DNA from: an uncultured Bacteroidales bacterium
Lineage (GTDB): Bacteria; Bacteroidota; Bacteroidia; Bacteroidales; Bacteroidaceae
Assembly: GCA_902788865.1 (NCBI GenBank)
Contig: CADALZ010000017.1
Coordinates: 1-48,536 of the forward strand
Length of the DNA: 48,536 nucleotides
Direction of reading: 5' to 3'
Shown piece after piece: positions 37,157 to 45,297 of the stretch. Numbering within the stretch: the first letter of the stretch is position 1; every line of letters starts with the position of its first letter. The notes below the pieces were generated by a model that saw only the letters and a list, made by a program, of their open reading frames with translations, was not told where the DNA came from and ran no database searches. Made by a program: the position numbers and the translations under genes.

Positions 37157-38275
37157 TTACGACAGTGATGGGGCGTTGTTGGTGTTTATCTCCAGTGATG
37201 AGATATACTCGTTGCCGTCGTCGCTCAGTCCGTAGTGCCATTCATAGCTGTGGGGATACATCAGGTCCAGTCGCTTCTGCACCTGCTCCAGCCCTATGCC
37301 GCTGCCGCTCTTGTCGTAGCCCACCTTGCGGTGGTTGCTGTTCTTTATCTCGCAGCGCACATAGCCCAGTTTCTCGCTGAAGAGTATCTTGATGTAGCTG
37401 GGTTCCGTGGGCGATATGCCATGCTTGAAGGCATTCTCCACCAGTGAGATGAAGATCAGCGGAGCTATCTGTGTCTGGTCGTTCTCGCGCATGTCATAAG
37501 TGGTCTCTACTGTGACGTTAGAAGAGAGTCTGATGCGCATCAGCTCTATGTAGCTTTTCATAAACTCCATCTCTTTCTCCAGGGTGGTGTAGTTCTGCTT
37601 GTTGTCGTAGAGCACATGGCGCAGCAGTTGGCTCAGCTCTTGCACGGCTTCCTGTGCTTTGTCGCTGTCGAAGGCTATCAGGGCGTAGATGTTGTTCAGT
37701 GTGTTCAGCAGGAAGTGAGGGTTTATCTGGCTGCGTAGTTGTTGCAGCTCTGTCTCCATGCGCTGCTTTTCAGCTTCGCGCTTGCTCGACTCCAAGTCGT
37801 TCCATGCCTCTATCACGCGTACCACGGCTGTGATGGTAGCCACCAGCGCCATGATGAAGAAGTCGCGCCCCATGATCATGCCTACAGACCAGAATCTCAT
37901 TTCTTGGTTAGGAGGCATATAGCCTCTGAACTCAAAGGGCACCGAGTCTCTCCACGACATCATCATGCGCTCGAACTCTATCTGGTGCAGCCAGCCTGAG
38001 AGGAAGGAGGCTACGCCTGTCAGCACCAGCAGCTGCAGCACATACAGCCAGAACTTACGCTTCAGCAGCAGGCGAGGTATCAGCAGGTTGTTGTTCAGGT
38101 AGAAGTAGGCGATGTAGATCACGTAGTAGGGGAATGTGGCCCATACATAGTCTGTGAATGAGACGTTGGATCCGCCACGTGTCATCATCAGGTAGGGAAA
38201 GAAGAATACGAAGCCCCACATCACCACATGAATGATGATGTTCAGGAAGCTTCGTATATTCTCTCTCTCGTTCAT
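37157..38275 (-). CDS. LytS/YehU-type sensor histidine kinase
   Basis: The 372-residue membrane kinase has four transmembrane helices in the first ~150 residues and a short coiled coil (residues ~160-183). A His_kinase domain follows, with the phospho-acceptor His187 in INPHFLLNTLNNI. The ATP-binding region contains SLVENAFKHG and a glycine-rich GSGIGLEQV. No periplasmic sensor domain is seen beyond a loop of ~35 residues between helices 3 and 4. It lies between the ABC permease gene and the LytTR regulator, 24 bases after the permease. Confidence 0.93.
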   Translation of the reverse strand: MNERENIRSFLNIIIHVVMWGFVFFFPYLMMTRGGSNVSFTDYVWATFPYYVIYIAYFYLNNNLLIPRLLLKRKFWLYVLQLLVLTGVASFLSGWLHQIEFERMMMSWRDSVPFEFRGYMPPNQEMRFWSVGMIMGRDFFIMALVATITAVVRVIEAWNDLESSKREAEKQRMETELQQLRSQINPHFLLNTLNNIYALIAFDSDKAQEAVQELSQLLRHVLYDNKQNYTTLEKEMEFMKSYIELMRIRLSSNVTVETTYDMRENDQTQIAPLIFISLVENAFKHGISPTEPSYIKILFSEKLGYVRCEIKNSNHRKVGYDKSGSGIGLEQVQKRLDLMYPHSYEWHYGLSDDGNEYISSLEINTNNAPSLS

Positions 38276-38299
38276 TATCTCTAAACCCTAAACTCTAAA

Positions 38300-39520
38300 C
38301 TACTCGTATCTCAGCGCTTCGATAGGATCCAGATTGGCAGCCTTCTTGGCAGGATACCAGCCGAAGAACATGCCTATCAGTACGCATACACCGAAGGCCA
38401 GCGTCACAGAGCTTGGTGAGATGGCTACAGTCACCTGATCTACCATCATCTCTACCAGCGAGCCCAAGCCATAGCCGCAGAGGATGCCTATCAGTCCGCC
38501 TGTAAGACAGATCAGCACAGCTTCGATGAGGAACTGGCTCAATATGTCAATGCCACGGGCACCTACAGCCATGCGCAGACCGATTTCCTTCGTGCGCTCA
38601 GTCACGCTCACATACATGATGTTCATGATACCTATGCCACCTACCACCAGTGAAATACCGGCAATGGCTGCCAGCAGCATGGTCATCATACCTGTCACGG
38701 TGTCCATCGTCTCCATGATTTCCTGCATGGAGTTCATAGTGAAGTTGTTCTCCTCGCCATCCTTCAGGCGGTGGTTGCGGCGCAGCACGTCCTCTATCTC
38801 GTTCATGGCCAGGTCAGTAGCTTCCTCTGTCACGGCACTGCACTGTATGCCCTGCAGGTGGCTCTGTGAGAGCATACGCTTCATCACGGTGGTGAATGGT
38901 GCCAACACTATTTCATCCTGGTCCATACCCATGCTGTTGGTACCTTTGCTCTCCAGCACGCCTACCACTTGGAAAGGTATCTGGTTCACGCGGATGCTCT
39001 TGCCTATGGGGTCTTCATTGGGGAAAAGGTTATCCACGATGGTCTTACCTATCACCACTACCTTGGCAGCTGTCTTCACATCCTGCTCAGAGAACATCTC
39101 GCCTTCTTGCATATTCAGCTGGCGTATCTGCAGATAGTCTGTGCTACAGCCTGTCACTGAGGCAGGGTAGTTGTTGTTGCCTGCCACCAGCTGGCCTGAG
39201 CTAGATACGCTGGGGCTCACGAAGCTCACATGGGCGCACTCACTACGGATGGCCTCATAGTCTTCCATCTTCAGCGTCTGCATCGAACTGGCATCCATAC
39301 GCTGACCACCACGTTGCTCGCCGCCCGGGCTTATCATGATCATGTTCGACCCCATGGAGGAAATCTGCTCCTTGATGGAGTTCTGCGTGCCTTGGCCGAA
39401 TCCCAACATGGCTATCACAGAGGCGATGCCTATGATGATACCCAGCATGGTGAGCAGTGAGCGCGTCTTGTTGTTCGCTATCGCCTTCAGGGCTATCTTA
39501 AATAGATTCGTAATATTCAT
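38300..39520 (-). CDS. MacB-like ABC transporter permease
   Basis: The 406-residue protein has the MacB permease topology: an N-terminal transmembrane helix (LLTMLGIIIGIASVIAML), a large periplasmic MacB_PCD domain (residues ~45-250), and three C-terminal helices in the FtsX domain, with GIMNIMYVSVTERTKEIGLRMAVGA. The ATPase is encoded separately upstream, whereas E. coli MacB fuses both. The frame is open to 39574, but the ATG at 39518-39520 gives the normal start; the extra codons lie in the inverted repeat at 39546-39631. Confidence 0.93.
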   Translation of the reverse strand: MNITNLFKIALKAIANNKTRSLLTMLGIIIGIASVIAMLGFGQGTQNSIKEQISSMGSNMIMISPGGEQRGGQRMDASSMQTLKMEDYEAIRSECAHVSFVSPSVSSSGQLVAGNNNYPASVTGCSTDYLQIRQLNMQEGEMFSEQDVKTAAKVVVIGKTIVDNLFPNEDPIGKSIRVNQIPFQVVGVLESKGTNSMGMDQDEIVLAPFTTVMKRMLSQSHLQGIQCSAVTEEATDLAMNEIEDVLRRNHRLKDGEENNFTMNSMQEIMETMDTVTGMMTMLLAAIAGISLVVGGIGIMNIMYVSVTERTKEIGLRMAVGARGIDILSQFLIEAVLICLTGGLIGILCGYGLGSLVEMMVDQVTVAISPSSVTLAFGVCVLIGMFFGWYPAKKAANLDPIEALRYE

Positions 39521-39545
39521 CTTTATTCTTTTTTTATTCTTTTTT

Positions 39546-39631
39546 ATTGACGATTGAGAATTGACGATTGACAATTGGACTGCGTCTAGTCACTTATCCG
39601 CATGGTTAATTTTCAATTCTCAATTGTCAAT
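39546..39631. repeat. Imperfect inverted repeat between the ABC ATPase and permease genes
   Basis: The arms 39546-39572 and about 39605-39631 pair over 27 bases with four mismatches. They are built of repeated ATTGA/TCAAT words (core ATTGAGAATTGA). It is A+T-rich with no T tract and no open frame, and resembles a small intergenic repeat rather than a terminator. Confidence 0.7.
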
Positions 39632-39633
39632 GA

Positions 39634-40383
39634 TTAATTGTTTTCCTCTGGCACAGGCAGTTCGGCCAGTGTCTTGGCTGCACTTAGGATGTTGTTGTTA
39701 TACACATCATCTTTGATGAGTCCGTCGCGCAGGGTGATGGTTCTGCTGCTATACTGGGCTATCTCAGGGTTGTGTGTCACGAAGATGATGGTGCGTCCCT
39801 CGGCATGCAGCTTCTGGAAGAGTACCAAGATCTCAAAGGAGGTACGCGTGTCCAGGTTACCAGTGGCCTCGTCGGCCAGTATCACGGCTGGGTTGTTCAC
39901 CAGCGCGCGGGCTATGGCCACACGCTGCATCTGTCCACCACTCATCTGGTTGCTCTTGTGCTCCAAGCGGTCGCCCAGACCTACGGCCTTCAGGGCCTCT
40001 ATGGCACGGCGCCTACGCTCTGTAGCCGATACCTCACTGTTGTACATCAGTGGCAGCTCCACGTTCTCCACAGCGGTGGTCTTGGCCAGCAGGTTGTAGT
40101 TCTGGAACACGAAGCCTATCTTTCTGTTGCGCAGTATGGCACGCTGACTGCGGGTCATGGTGCGCACGGGTGTTCCGTCGAGTATGTACTCACCGCTGGT
40201 AGGGGTGTCGAGGCAACCCAGTGTGTTCAGCAAGGTACTCTTACCCGAACCAGACGTACCCATGATGGTCACAAACTCACCTTCGTTGATGGTGAAGCTC
40301 ACGCCTCTCAAGGCACGCACCACCTCATCGCCCACGATGAATTTGCGCTTTACGTTCTGTAGTTCTATAACTGGTTTACTCAT
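39634..40383 (-). CDS. MacB-like ABC transporter ATPase
   Basis: The 249-residue ATPase has Walker A GTSGSGKST (near residue 42), a Q-loop in FVFQNYNLL, the signature MSGGQMQRVAIARAL, Walker B ILADEATGNLD and the switch histidine in FVTHNPEIA. It powers the MacA/TolC-type tripartite efflux pump encoded by its neighbours. The C-terminal ~30 residues extend beyond the conserved fold. Confidence 0.96.
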   Translation of the reverse strand: MSKPVIELQNVKRKFIVGDEVVRALRGVSFTINEGEFVTIMGTSGSGKSTLLNTLGCLDTPTSGEYILDGTPVRTMTRSQRAILRNRKIGFVFQNYNLLAKTTAVENVELPLMYNSEVSATERRRRAIEALKAVGLGDRLEHKSNQMSGGQMQRVAIARALVNNPAVILADEATGNLDTRTSFEILVLFQKLHAEGRTIIFVTHNPEIAQYSSRTITLRDGLIKDDVYNNNILSAAKTLAELPVPEENN

Positions 40384-40422
40384 TGTCTTTCTTTTTTGTT
40401 TTCTTTTTCTCGTCTCAATGTC

Positions 40423-41598
40423 TTAGAATGGTCCGCCTGGGCCGCCACCTCTAGGGCCGCCACCGCCTGGGCCGAATCCCATGCTGTTCTCACGTGTGGT
40501 AGCCATGGCTTCGGTCACCACTTCCATACCTTCTGTTACGCCTGTCACCTCGGTCATGCCGTTGCCGCTCATGCCTGTGGTCACTGCGTGGGCTGTATAT
40601 ACGTTGCCTTCTTTGGTCCATACCTTCTGTGGAGCATCCACATCGTTGATCTGCGTAGCACCAATCTCTGGGGTAGGAGTGAAGCGCAGGGCACGGCTTG
40701 GCACCACGATGACGTTCTGCTTCTCCTGCTTGTAGATGGTCACGTTGGCTGTCAAGCGTGGTTTCAGCTTCAGGTCGTTGTTAGGCGCGTTGATCACTAC
40801 CTCGTAGGTCACCACGCTGCTGCTGGTGGTCGATGAGCTGCTCTCGCCCAGGCGCACCTGAGTCACTGTACCCTCAAACACCTCGTCTGGATAAGCATCC
40901 ACGGTGAAGGTGGCACGCAGACCTTCCACGATACCGCCTATGTCGGCCTCATCCACGTCGGCTATCACGCGCATCTGCGTCAGGTCGGCTGCTATATTAA
41001 ATAAGGTAGGGGTGTTGAAGCCAGCTGCCACTGTCTGACCTTCTTCCACGGCCTTGTTGATCACCACACCGTCGATAGGTGAGTAGATGGTGGCGTATGA
41101 CAGGTTGCGCTGTGCCTTGGCCAGGTTGGCCTGGCTTTGCTCATACTGAGCCTTAGCGTTCTGGTAGTTATACAAGCTCTGGTCATACTCCTGGTCGCTG
41201 ATCAGCTGCTTGTCGTGCAACTGCTTGTTGCGGTTGTACAGTTTCTCCTGATATTCATAGCTGGCCTTGGAGCCGTTGTAGTTGGCCTGCGAAGAGCGCA
41301 GGTCGCTCATCAGCGTCACCTTATCCATTTCTGCTATCAGCTGTCCCTTCTTCACTTCCGAATTGTAGTCCACGTAGATGCGATCAATGATACCGCTCAC
41401 CTGCGTACCTACTTCCACCTCTGTCACAGGCTCTATGGCACCTGTGGCTGTGATAGACTCCGATACATTCCCTCTGGTCACTGGAGCTGTGGCGATGTTC
41501 ATCCGTTGCGTCTCAGACGAACCGCTGAAGAACCATGATCCGATCACCAGTACGACCGCTGCGGCCACTACTGCCCAAATAATCTTCTTCTTACTCAT
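40423..41598 (-). CDS. MacA-like periplasmic adaptor (HlyD/RND family)
   Basis: The 391-residue adaptor has an N-terminal membrane anchor (residues ~6-24). A biotinyl-lipoyl-like domain (VEVGTQVSGIIDRIYVDYN), a helical hairpin (residues ~95-170) and beta-barrel domains follow. The last ~25 residues are unusually rich in Gly and Pro. It links the ABC permease to the outer-membrane channel TolC encoded upstream. It is 39 bases from the ATPase and 61 from the tolC gene. Confidence 0.93.
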   Translation of the reverse strand: MSKKKIIWAVVAAAVVLVIGSWFFSGSSETQRMNIATAPVTRGNVSESITATGAIEPVTEVEVGTQVSGIIDRIYVDYNSEVKKGQLIAEMDKVTLMSDLRSSQANYNGSKASYEYQEKLYNRNKQLHDKQLISDQEYDQSLYNYQNAKAQYEQSQANLAKAQRNLSYATIYSPIDGVVINKAVEEGQTVAAGFNTPTLFNIAADLTQMRVIADVDEADIGGIVEGLRATFTVDAYPDEVFEGTVTQVRLGESSSSTTSSSVVTYEVVINAPNNDLKLKPRLTANVTIYKQEKQNVIVVPSRALRFTPTPEIGATQINDVDAPQKVWTKEGNVYTAHAVTTGMSGNGMTEVTGVTEGMEVVTEAMATTRENSMGFGPGGGGPRGGGPGGPF

Positions 41599-41659
41599 AA
41601 TTGTATGTTTTTTAATTTTCTATTTTTCTAATTTTTTAATTTTGAAATGATGCGATGCA

Positions 41660-43054
41660 TCATTCCAATGTGATTGTCTCGCCTGCGTAGAACTTCAGCA
41701 GCTGCTCATTCATGATGGCCGTATATTTAGCCTGCAACTTCTGCTGCTGTGCAGAGAGCAGGTTGTTGCGCTCCTGCAGCAGTTCGATGGTATTCTTCAT
41801 ACCCAGGTTAAACTGCTCCTGCGTCATGTCATAGCTGGTCTGCGAGCTCTCCAAGTTGGCACTGGCAGCCACATACTGCTTCTGTGCCGTGTTGGCATTC
41901 TGCCACAGATTCTCAATGTTTCTATACAGCGTCTTCTGCGCATCCTGCAGGGCCAACTCCTGCTGGTTCTTCTGTATCTTCGCCTTCTCTATGTTGCTCT
42001 TGGTCTGGCGCTTGTCGAAGATAGGGATGCTCAGGTTCAGGCTGATGTTGTTGCTCTCATTCTTTTTCACCTGCTGACCGAAGCCGGTGTTGATACCGCT
42101 CATGGCGTTAGTACCGGCACTGGCGCTCATGCTCAGTGATGGCAGATACCCCGCTTTTTGTATCTTGATGTTCAGATCGGCAGCATCGATGTTTTTCTGA
42201 GCAGAGAGGATTTCCGGACGGTTCACCAGGGCTGTCATATATACCTCATTCTTCTCTGGCAGCAGCGTCAGCACGTTCTCATCGCTCAGCTCAGGCATGT
42301 AGATGTCCATCTCCTCGTTGCCCTCGATTTCCAAGAGTTGTTTCAACTGCAGCTTGTAGTCTATGAGCTGTGCCTCCACGTTCACCAGCGAGTACTCATC
42401 CTGGCTCACCTGCGTCTGCAACTGTGCCAGATCCACCTTAGAGATGCTACCAGCCTCGAACATCTGCTGTCCGCGAGCCAGATTGGCCTTGCTCAGCTCC
42501 AGATTCGCCTCGTTCACCTTCACGGCCTCGGCACTGTAGAGTATCTGGATGTACAGCTGGGTGATGTTCTGGATAATGGTGTTCTCACTCTCCTCCACGT
42601 TCAGGTCGCTGATTTCAGCATTCACCTCATTCTGCTTCAGCGTGTTCAGTCGTCTGCCGTTGAAGAGTGTCCAGTTCAGGTTCACGCTGGCATTGCTGCT
42701 GTAAGATGTCTTATTAGAGGTAGAAGAGATACCCTCACCAGTGAAGCTCATGGAGCTCTGTGCCCACGGGCTGTTTCTCAGGCTACCGCTCAAGCTACCG
42801 CTGATGCTTGGCAGGAAGTCAGCCTTGGCAGTCTTCACGTCAATCTCGCTGCTGGCAGCAGTCAGACGGTTGCGGCGTATGGTGATGTTCTGCTCCAGTG
42901 CATAGTCTATGCAGCTCTGCAGGGTCCATTGCTGTGGCCGCACGGTCTGTGTCGTGCCTTCGCTTGTGGCTTGCTCCGTGCTCACTTCCTGAGCCATCAG
43001 TGTGCTGCCGCACACCAGGCAAGCCATCATCCATGTCATTCTTTTTGCCTTCAT
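41660..43054 (-). CDS. TolC-family outer-membrane channel
   Basis: The 464-residue protein has a signal peptide (residues 1-21, ending LMAQ) and two tandem TolC-type repeats of long coiled-coil helices plus short barrel strands (for example LNWTLFNGRR and LNLSIPIFDKRQ). It forms the outer-membrane duct of the efflux pump. It is the first gene of the minus-strand efflux/two-component group ending with the LytTR regulator. Confidence 0.95.
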   Translation of the reverse strand: MKAKRMTWMMACLVCGSTLMAQEVSTEQATSEGTTQTVRPQQWTLQSCIDYALEQNITIRRNRLTAASSEIDVKTAKADFLPSISGSLSGSLRNSPWAQSSMSFTGEGISSTSNKTSYSSNASVNLNWTLFNGRRLNTLKQNEVNAEISDLNVEESENTIIQNITQLYIQILYSAEAVKVNEANLELSKANLARGQQMFEAGSISKVDLAQLQTQVSQDEYSLVNVEAQLIDYKLQLKQLLEIEGNEEMDIYMPELSDENVLTLLPEKNEVYMTALVNRPEILSAQKNIDAADLNIKIQKAGYLPSLSMSASAGTNAMSGINTGFGQQVKKNESNNISLNLSIPIFDKRQTKSNIEKAKIQKNQQELALQDAQKTLYRNIENLWQNANTAQKQYVAASANLESSQTSYDMTQEQFNLGMKNTIELLQERNNLLSAQQQKLQAKYTAIMNEQLLKFYAGETITLE

Positions 43055-43103
43055 ATTCTAATCCTTTTTAATTGTTATCTATTTGGCGTTATTATTTCTG
43101 GCA

Positions 43104-43111
43104 CAAAAGTA
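43104..43111 (-). promoter_or_regulatory. -7 element of the tolC efflux operon
   Basis: The minus strand reads TACTTTTG, a perfect TAnnTTTG, 50 bases before the tolC start. The -33 region falls in the adjacent palindrome and has TTTT rather than TTTG. Confidence 0.55.
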
Positions 43112-43154
43112 GGGCTGTCTGTCCATCTGTAAAAACAGAATCGACAAACAGCCC
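43112..43154. promoter_or_regulatory. Palindrome abutting the tolC promoter (possible operator)
   Basis: GGGCTGTCTGTC (43112-43123) pairs with GACAAACAGCCC (43143-43154) with one mismatch, directly upstream of the -7 element on the minus strand. On the plus strand it is followed by six T and so resembles a terminator, but no plus-strand gene precedes it. An operator for the efflux operon is the alternative. Confidence 0.45.
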
Positions 43155-43288
43155 TTTTTTATCGACGAATCGGTCAGATTGTCGTATTCTGAAGAATCAT
43201 ATCTCCCCCTTTTTATCTTTTTCCCTTTGAGGAATAGTTTTTTTCTTTATCAGAAATGGGATTTGTGGATATGGTGTTGGTAATTTTA

Positions 43289-43325
43289 GGGGTGTAAACT
43301 GTAAAGGCTGTAAATATGAGCGGTT
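43289..43325 (+). repeat. 36-37 bp repeat, copy A
   Basis: It begins GGGGTGTAAACTGTAAAGG and ends TGAGCGGTT, and differs from copies B and D at one base (C instead of G). It contains three TGTAAA-like words. It lies in the 1.26 kb gene-free region between tolC and the mobile element. Confidence 0.85.
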
Positions 43326-43369
43326 GAGTTTTTTCTTTAACTAGAGAAATATTATTTCCTAACTACGAA

Positions 43370-43530
43370 AATCCATGCTCATCGTTGTGGGCATAAATGC
43401 TCCCTCTGAAGGGCAAATTTTACTTCCCTCGTGAGGGCGTAAAAATTTCCTCGTGAGGGAGACCGTTTTTGCGCCTGTGCATAGGAACATTTGCGCGAGC
43501 GCACAAGCGCAAAAATTTCTGTGTGCAGCC
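43370..43530. repeat. Array of short palindromic words with AT-rich spacers
   Basis: Between repeat copies A and B the sequence alternates small self-complementary words (CCTCTGAAGGG, CCCTCGTGAGGG, CCTCGTGAGG, GCGCGAGCGC, CCTGTGCATAGG) with A/T runs, one about every 22-27 bases. Words related to the array at 11515-11665 recur (CTAACTACGAAAAT, TTGTGGGCATAA, TTGCGCGAGCGCAC). Open frames here lack coding character. The function is unknown. Confidence 0.5.
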
Positions 43531-43538
43531 ACAAATAC

Positions 43539-43575
43539 AACCGCTCATATTTACAGCCTTTACACTTTACACCCC
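43539..43575 (-). repeat. 36-37 bp repeat, copy B (inverted)
   Basis: On the minus strand this is identical to copy D over 36 bases and extends it by one G. With copy A it forms an inverted pair flanking the palindrome array. Confidence 0.85.
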
Positions 43576-43616
43576 AAAAATAGCATATACCCACGGGGGT
43601 AGGGGCGTCCCCACAA

Positions 43617-43647
43617 ACCACCGCTGACATTTACAGCCCGTAAAGCC
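43617..43647 (-). repeat. Degenerate copy C of the 36 bp repeat (inverted)
   Basis: On the minus strand it keeps GGCTGTAAAT and AGCGGT with substitutions and a small insertion. It lies 40 bases beyond copy B. Confidence 0.55.
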
Positions 43648-43778
43648 AAACATCACCGCACGTCACGGCTCTCTATCTATCTTTATAATATTTTTATTAT
43701 ATATATTTATCAAATATATATAATAAATTTTTCAGAGGAAACGCTTTCAGGCTGACTGCTGGGTACGTTGATTTTTTA

Positions 43779-43814
43779 GGGTGTAAAGTGTAAAGGCTGT
43801 AAATATGAGCGGTT
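43779..43814 (+). repeat. 36 bp repeat, copy D
   Basis: It is a direct copy of A with one mismatch, 490 bases away. The stretch between copies C and D is a very A+T-rich tract (43681-43735, TATATA-rich). It is the last repeat before the mobile-element side of the gap. Confidence 0.85.
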
Positions 43815-43868
43815 CTTTTGCTATATGCGAAAAACAATCCATATACACCATATGTGTGAGTTTTTTCC

Positions 43869-43876
43869 TATCTTTG
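43869..43876 (+). promoter_or_regulatory. -7-like element facing the mobile-element genes
   Basis: This is TATCTTTG, a perfect TAnnTTTG, but without TTTG at -33. If used, it would give a leader of about 440 bases that includes the nested hairpin at 44138-44251. Another perfect box, on the minus strand, lies at 44019-44026. Confidence 0.35.
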
Positions 43877-44137
43877 ATGAAGTTTGATATAGAATTTATG
43901 ATTATCAAACCTTTAAGAAGAACTCACGTGAGAATTGGCAATGGATAAGAAAAAATACGATTGTCTGGCTGAGCCATATTCATCACGCTTTTCAAATAAC
44001 TCTTTTAGTATCTGAGTACAAAAGTACAAATTATTTCTCAAATCGAAGCATCTATCGGCAGGAATCTTACTATCCTGCCAAAGAAAAAGACATAACAGAT
44101 TCGTAGCCGAGTTCACCAAACCACAGGCAAAGGTAAC

Positions 44138-44251
44138 TCGTGTTCTTTTCGTCCAAGCAAGGTCAAGCTCTGCGGGTGTCGTGGAAAAATCATCCTCGCC
44201 CCGTGGGGCTTTCTGTATTTTTCCACACAACCTTGCCTGACGAGAACACGA
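44138..44251. promoter_or_regulatory. Large nested hairpin upstream of the DUF4942 gene
   Basis: Three nested stems share one axis. The outer arms 44138-44163 and 44230-44251 pair imperfectly with bulges (GTGTTCT/AGAACAC, CGTC/GACG, GCAAGG/CCTTGC). The middle arms GTGGAAAAAT (44181-44190) and ATTTTTCCAC (44217-44226) pair perfectly, and GCCCC/GGGGC (44198-44209) forms the tip. A further hairpin, TCCGGC/GCCGGA, lies at 44278-44297, 22 bases before the start codon. It could be a structured mRNA leader, a single-strand promoter or a replication/transfer site. Confidence 0.6.
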
Positions 44252-44319
44252 CCTTTTAGAGCCTGTAGTTTGGGAACTCCGGCCCCGAATAGCCGGACTA
44301 ACAAGAAATATATAATGTT

Positions 44320-45279
44320 ATGTCACAAGCAGTATTAAACAACAGTCAAGCAACAGGTCATACCGACCTGCTATCAGGTATCTTGAAGGTACAAGTGAGA
44401 AACGAAGAGAAGATTACGGAGCAAGACCGTATCTATTGCCAGAATCAGCAGGACGAGCTGTACAAGACGCTCGACCAGATTGCCTGGTGGTACAACATTT
44501 TCAAAAGAGAAGCCGAGAAGTATGAGGGTAAAATCAAACTCAAGCACGAGCCGAACGGTAAGATTACCACAAGCAGCTATGACCTCCACTATCGGTACAA
44601 TAACGATGAGAAGGATTATACCCATCACGAGTTTACTCCTTTCAAGAACATCAATGAGTTGGTGGATAGCCGTCACAGTGCTATCAGGAACTTCATCAGT
44701 CGCATCATCGGCTATTTCAACAACACCTACAGCGTCTCTGTTGAAGCTCCAAAGATTGATGAGAAGACTCTGCCGATAGATTTCCGACCTGTATATAATA
44801 CCTATGTAGATGTAGTCATCGAACATCTCGGAGGCAAGAGTTTCCGAGATACTGCCGAGGAAGAACTTATTAAGCGATTCCTTGAAACGGTCAGACCTTC
44901 TTGCTGGAGCAAGGTAAAGCCAGAACTTAAGAAGGACAAAATCATCTTCCCCGATATTGTCTCTTGGGACTCTTTCCATTACGAATGTTATAAGGATTAT
45001 AGGTTCTCATACGAAACAGACCGTAAGGTTAGCCGCTTCTGTGAAGGTATTGCCTTTGGTGCAGATGATGTATTATGCGGCAGTATCGAGATGATTATCG
45101 GTCTTGATACCCGTAATGTCGATATATCTCGATGGTATGACCTGACAACGACCAATGCCGTAAGTCTCAAATTTTACGGAAACACCCGTATCGATGTCAA
45201 GTTCAAGGACAGTGCAACGGCAGAGAGCTGTTTCAAACGACTGCGACTAAATGAGATTAAACTAAGAGACGAGAACTGA
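44320..45279 (+). CDS. DUF4942-domain protein of a mobile element
   Basis: The 319-residue soluble protein has no signal peptide. An N-terminal helical region (residues ~25-75) contains DQIAWWYNIFKREAEKY. A central segment (~95-200) and a C-terminal DUF4942-like region (~180-315) carry WSKVKPELKKDKIIFPDIVSWD and end FKRLRLNEIKLRDEN. The family is found on phages and conjugative elements, sometimes fused to a methyltransferase, as I recall. Here a methyltransferase is encoded immediately downstream, which supports a functional link. No catalytic motif is evident. The start at 44320 follows a small hairpin. Confidence 0.75.
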   Translation: MSQAVLNNSQATGHTDLLSGILKVQVRNEEKITEQDRIYCQNQQDELYKTLDQIAWWYNIFKREAEKYEGKIKLKHEPNGKITTSSYDLHYRYNNDEKDYTHHEFTPFKNINELVDSRHSAIRNFISRIIGYFNNTYSVSVEAPKIDEKTLPIDFRPVYNTYVDVVIEHLGGKSFRDTAEEELIKRFLETVRPSCWSKVKPELKKDKIIFPDIVSWDSFHYECYKDYRFSYETDRKVSRFCEGIAFGADDVLCGSIEMIIGLDTRNVDISRWYDLTTTNAVSLKFYGNTRIDVKFKDSATAESCFKRLRLNEIKLRDEN

Positions 45280-45297
45280 TGACCACACGATATGTAT

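Noticed and set aside
42158-43132. 324-codon plus-strand frame opposite tolC
   Set aside because: It is a shadow of the TolC gene with Leu/His/Gln-rich composition and no family features.
43379-43630. 83-codon minus-strand frame within the palindrome array
   Set aside because: Composition follows the repeats, no start signals, no similarity that I recognise.
43370-43814. CRISPR array
   Set aside because: The 36 bp repeats are few, in both orientations and irregularly spaced; the small palindromes between them differ from each other; no cas genes are present.
43913-44230. 105-codon minus-strand frame in the gap before the mobile element
   Set aside because: It runs through the nested hairpin, lacks family features, and the only possible minus-strand promoter (44019-44026) would start inside it.
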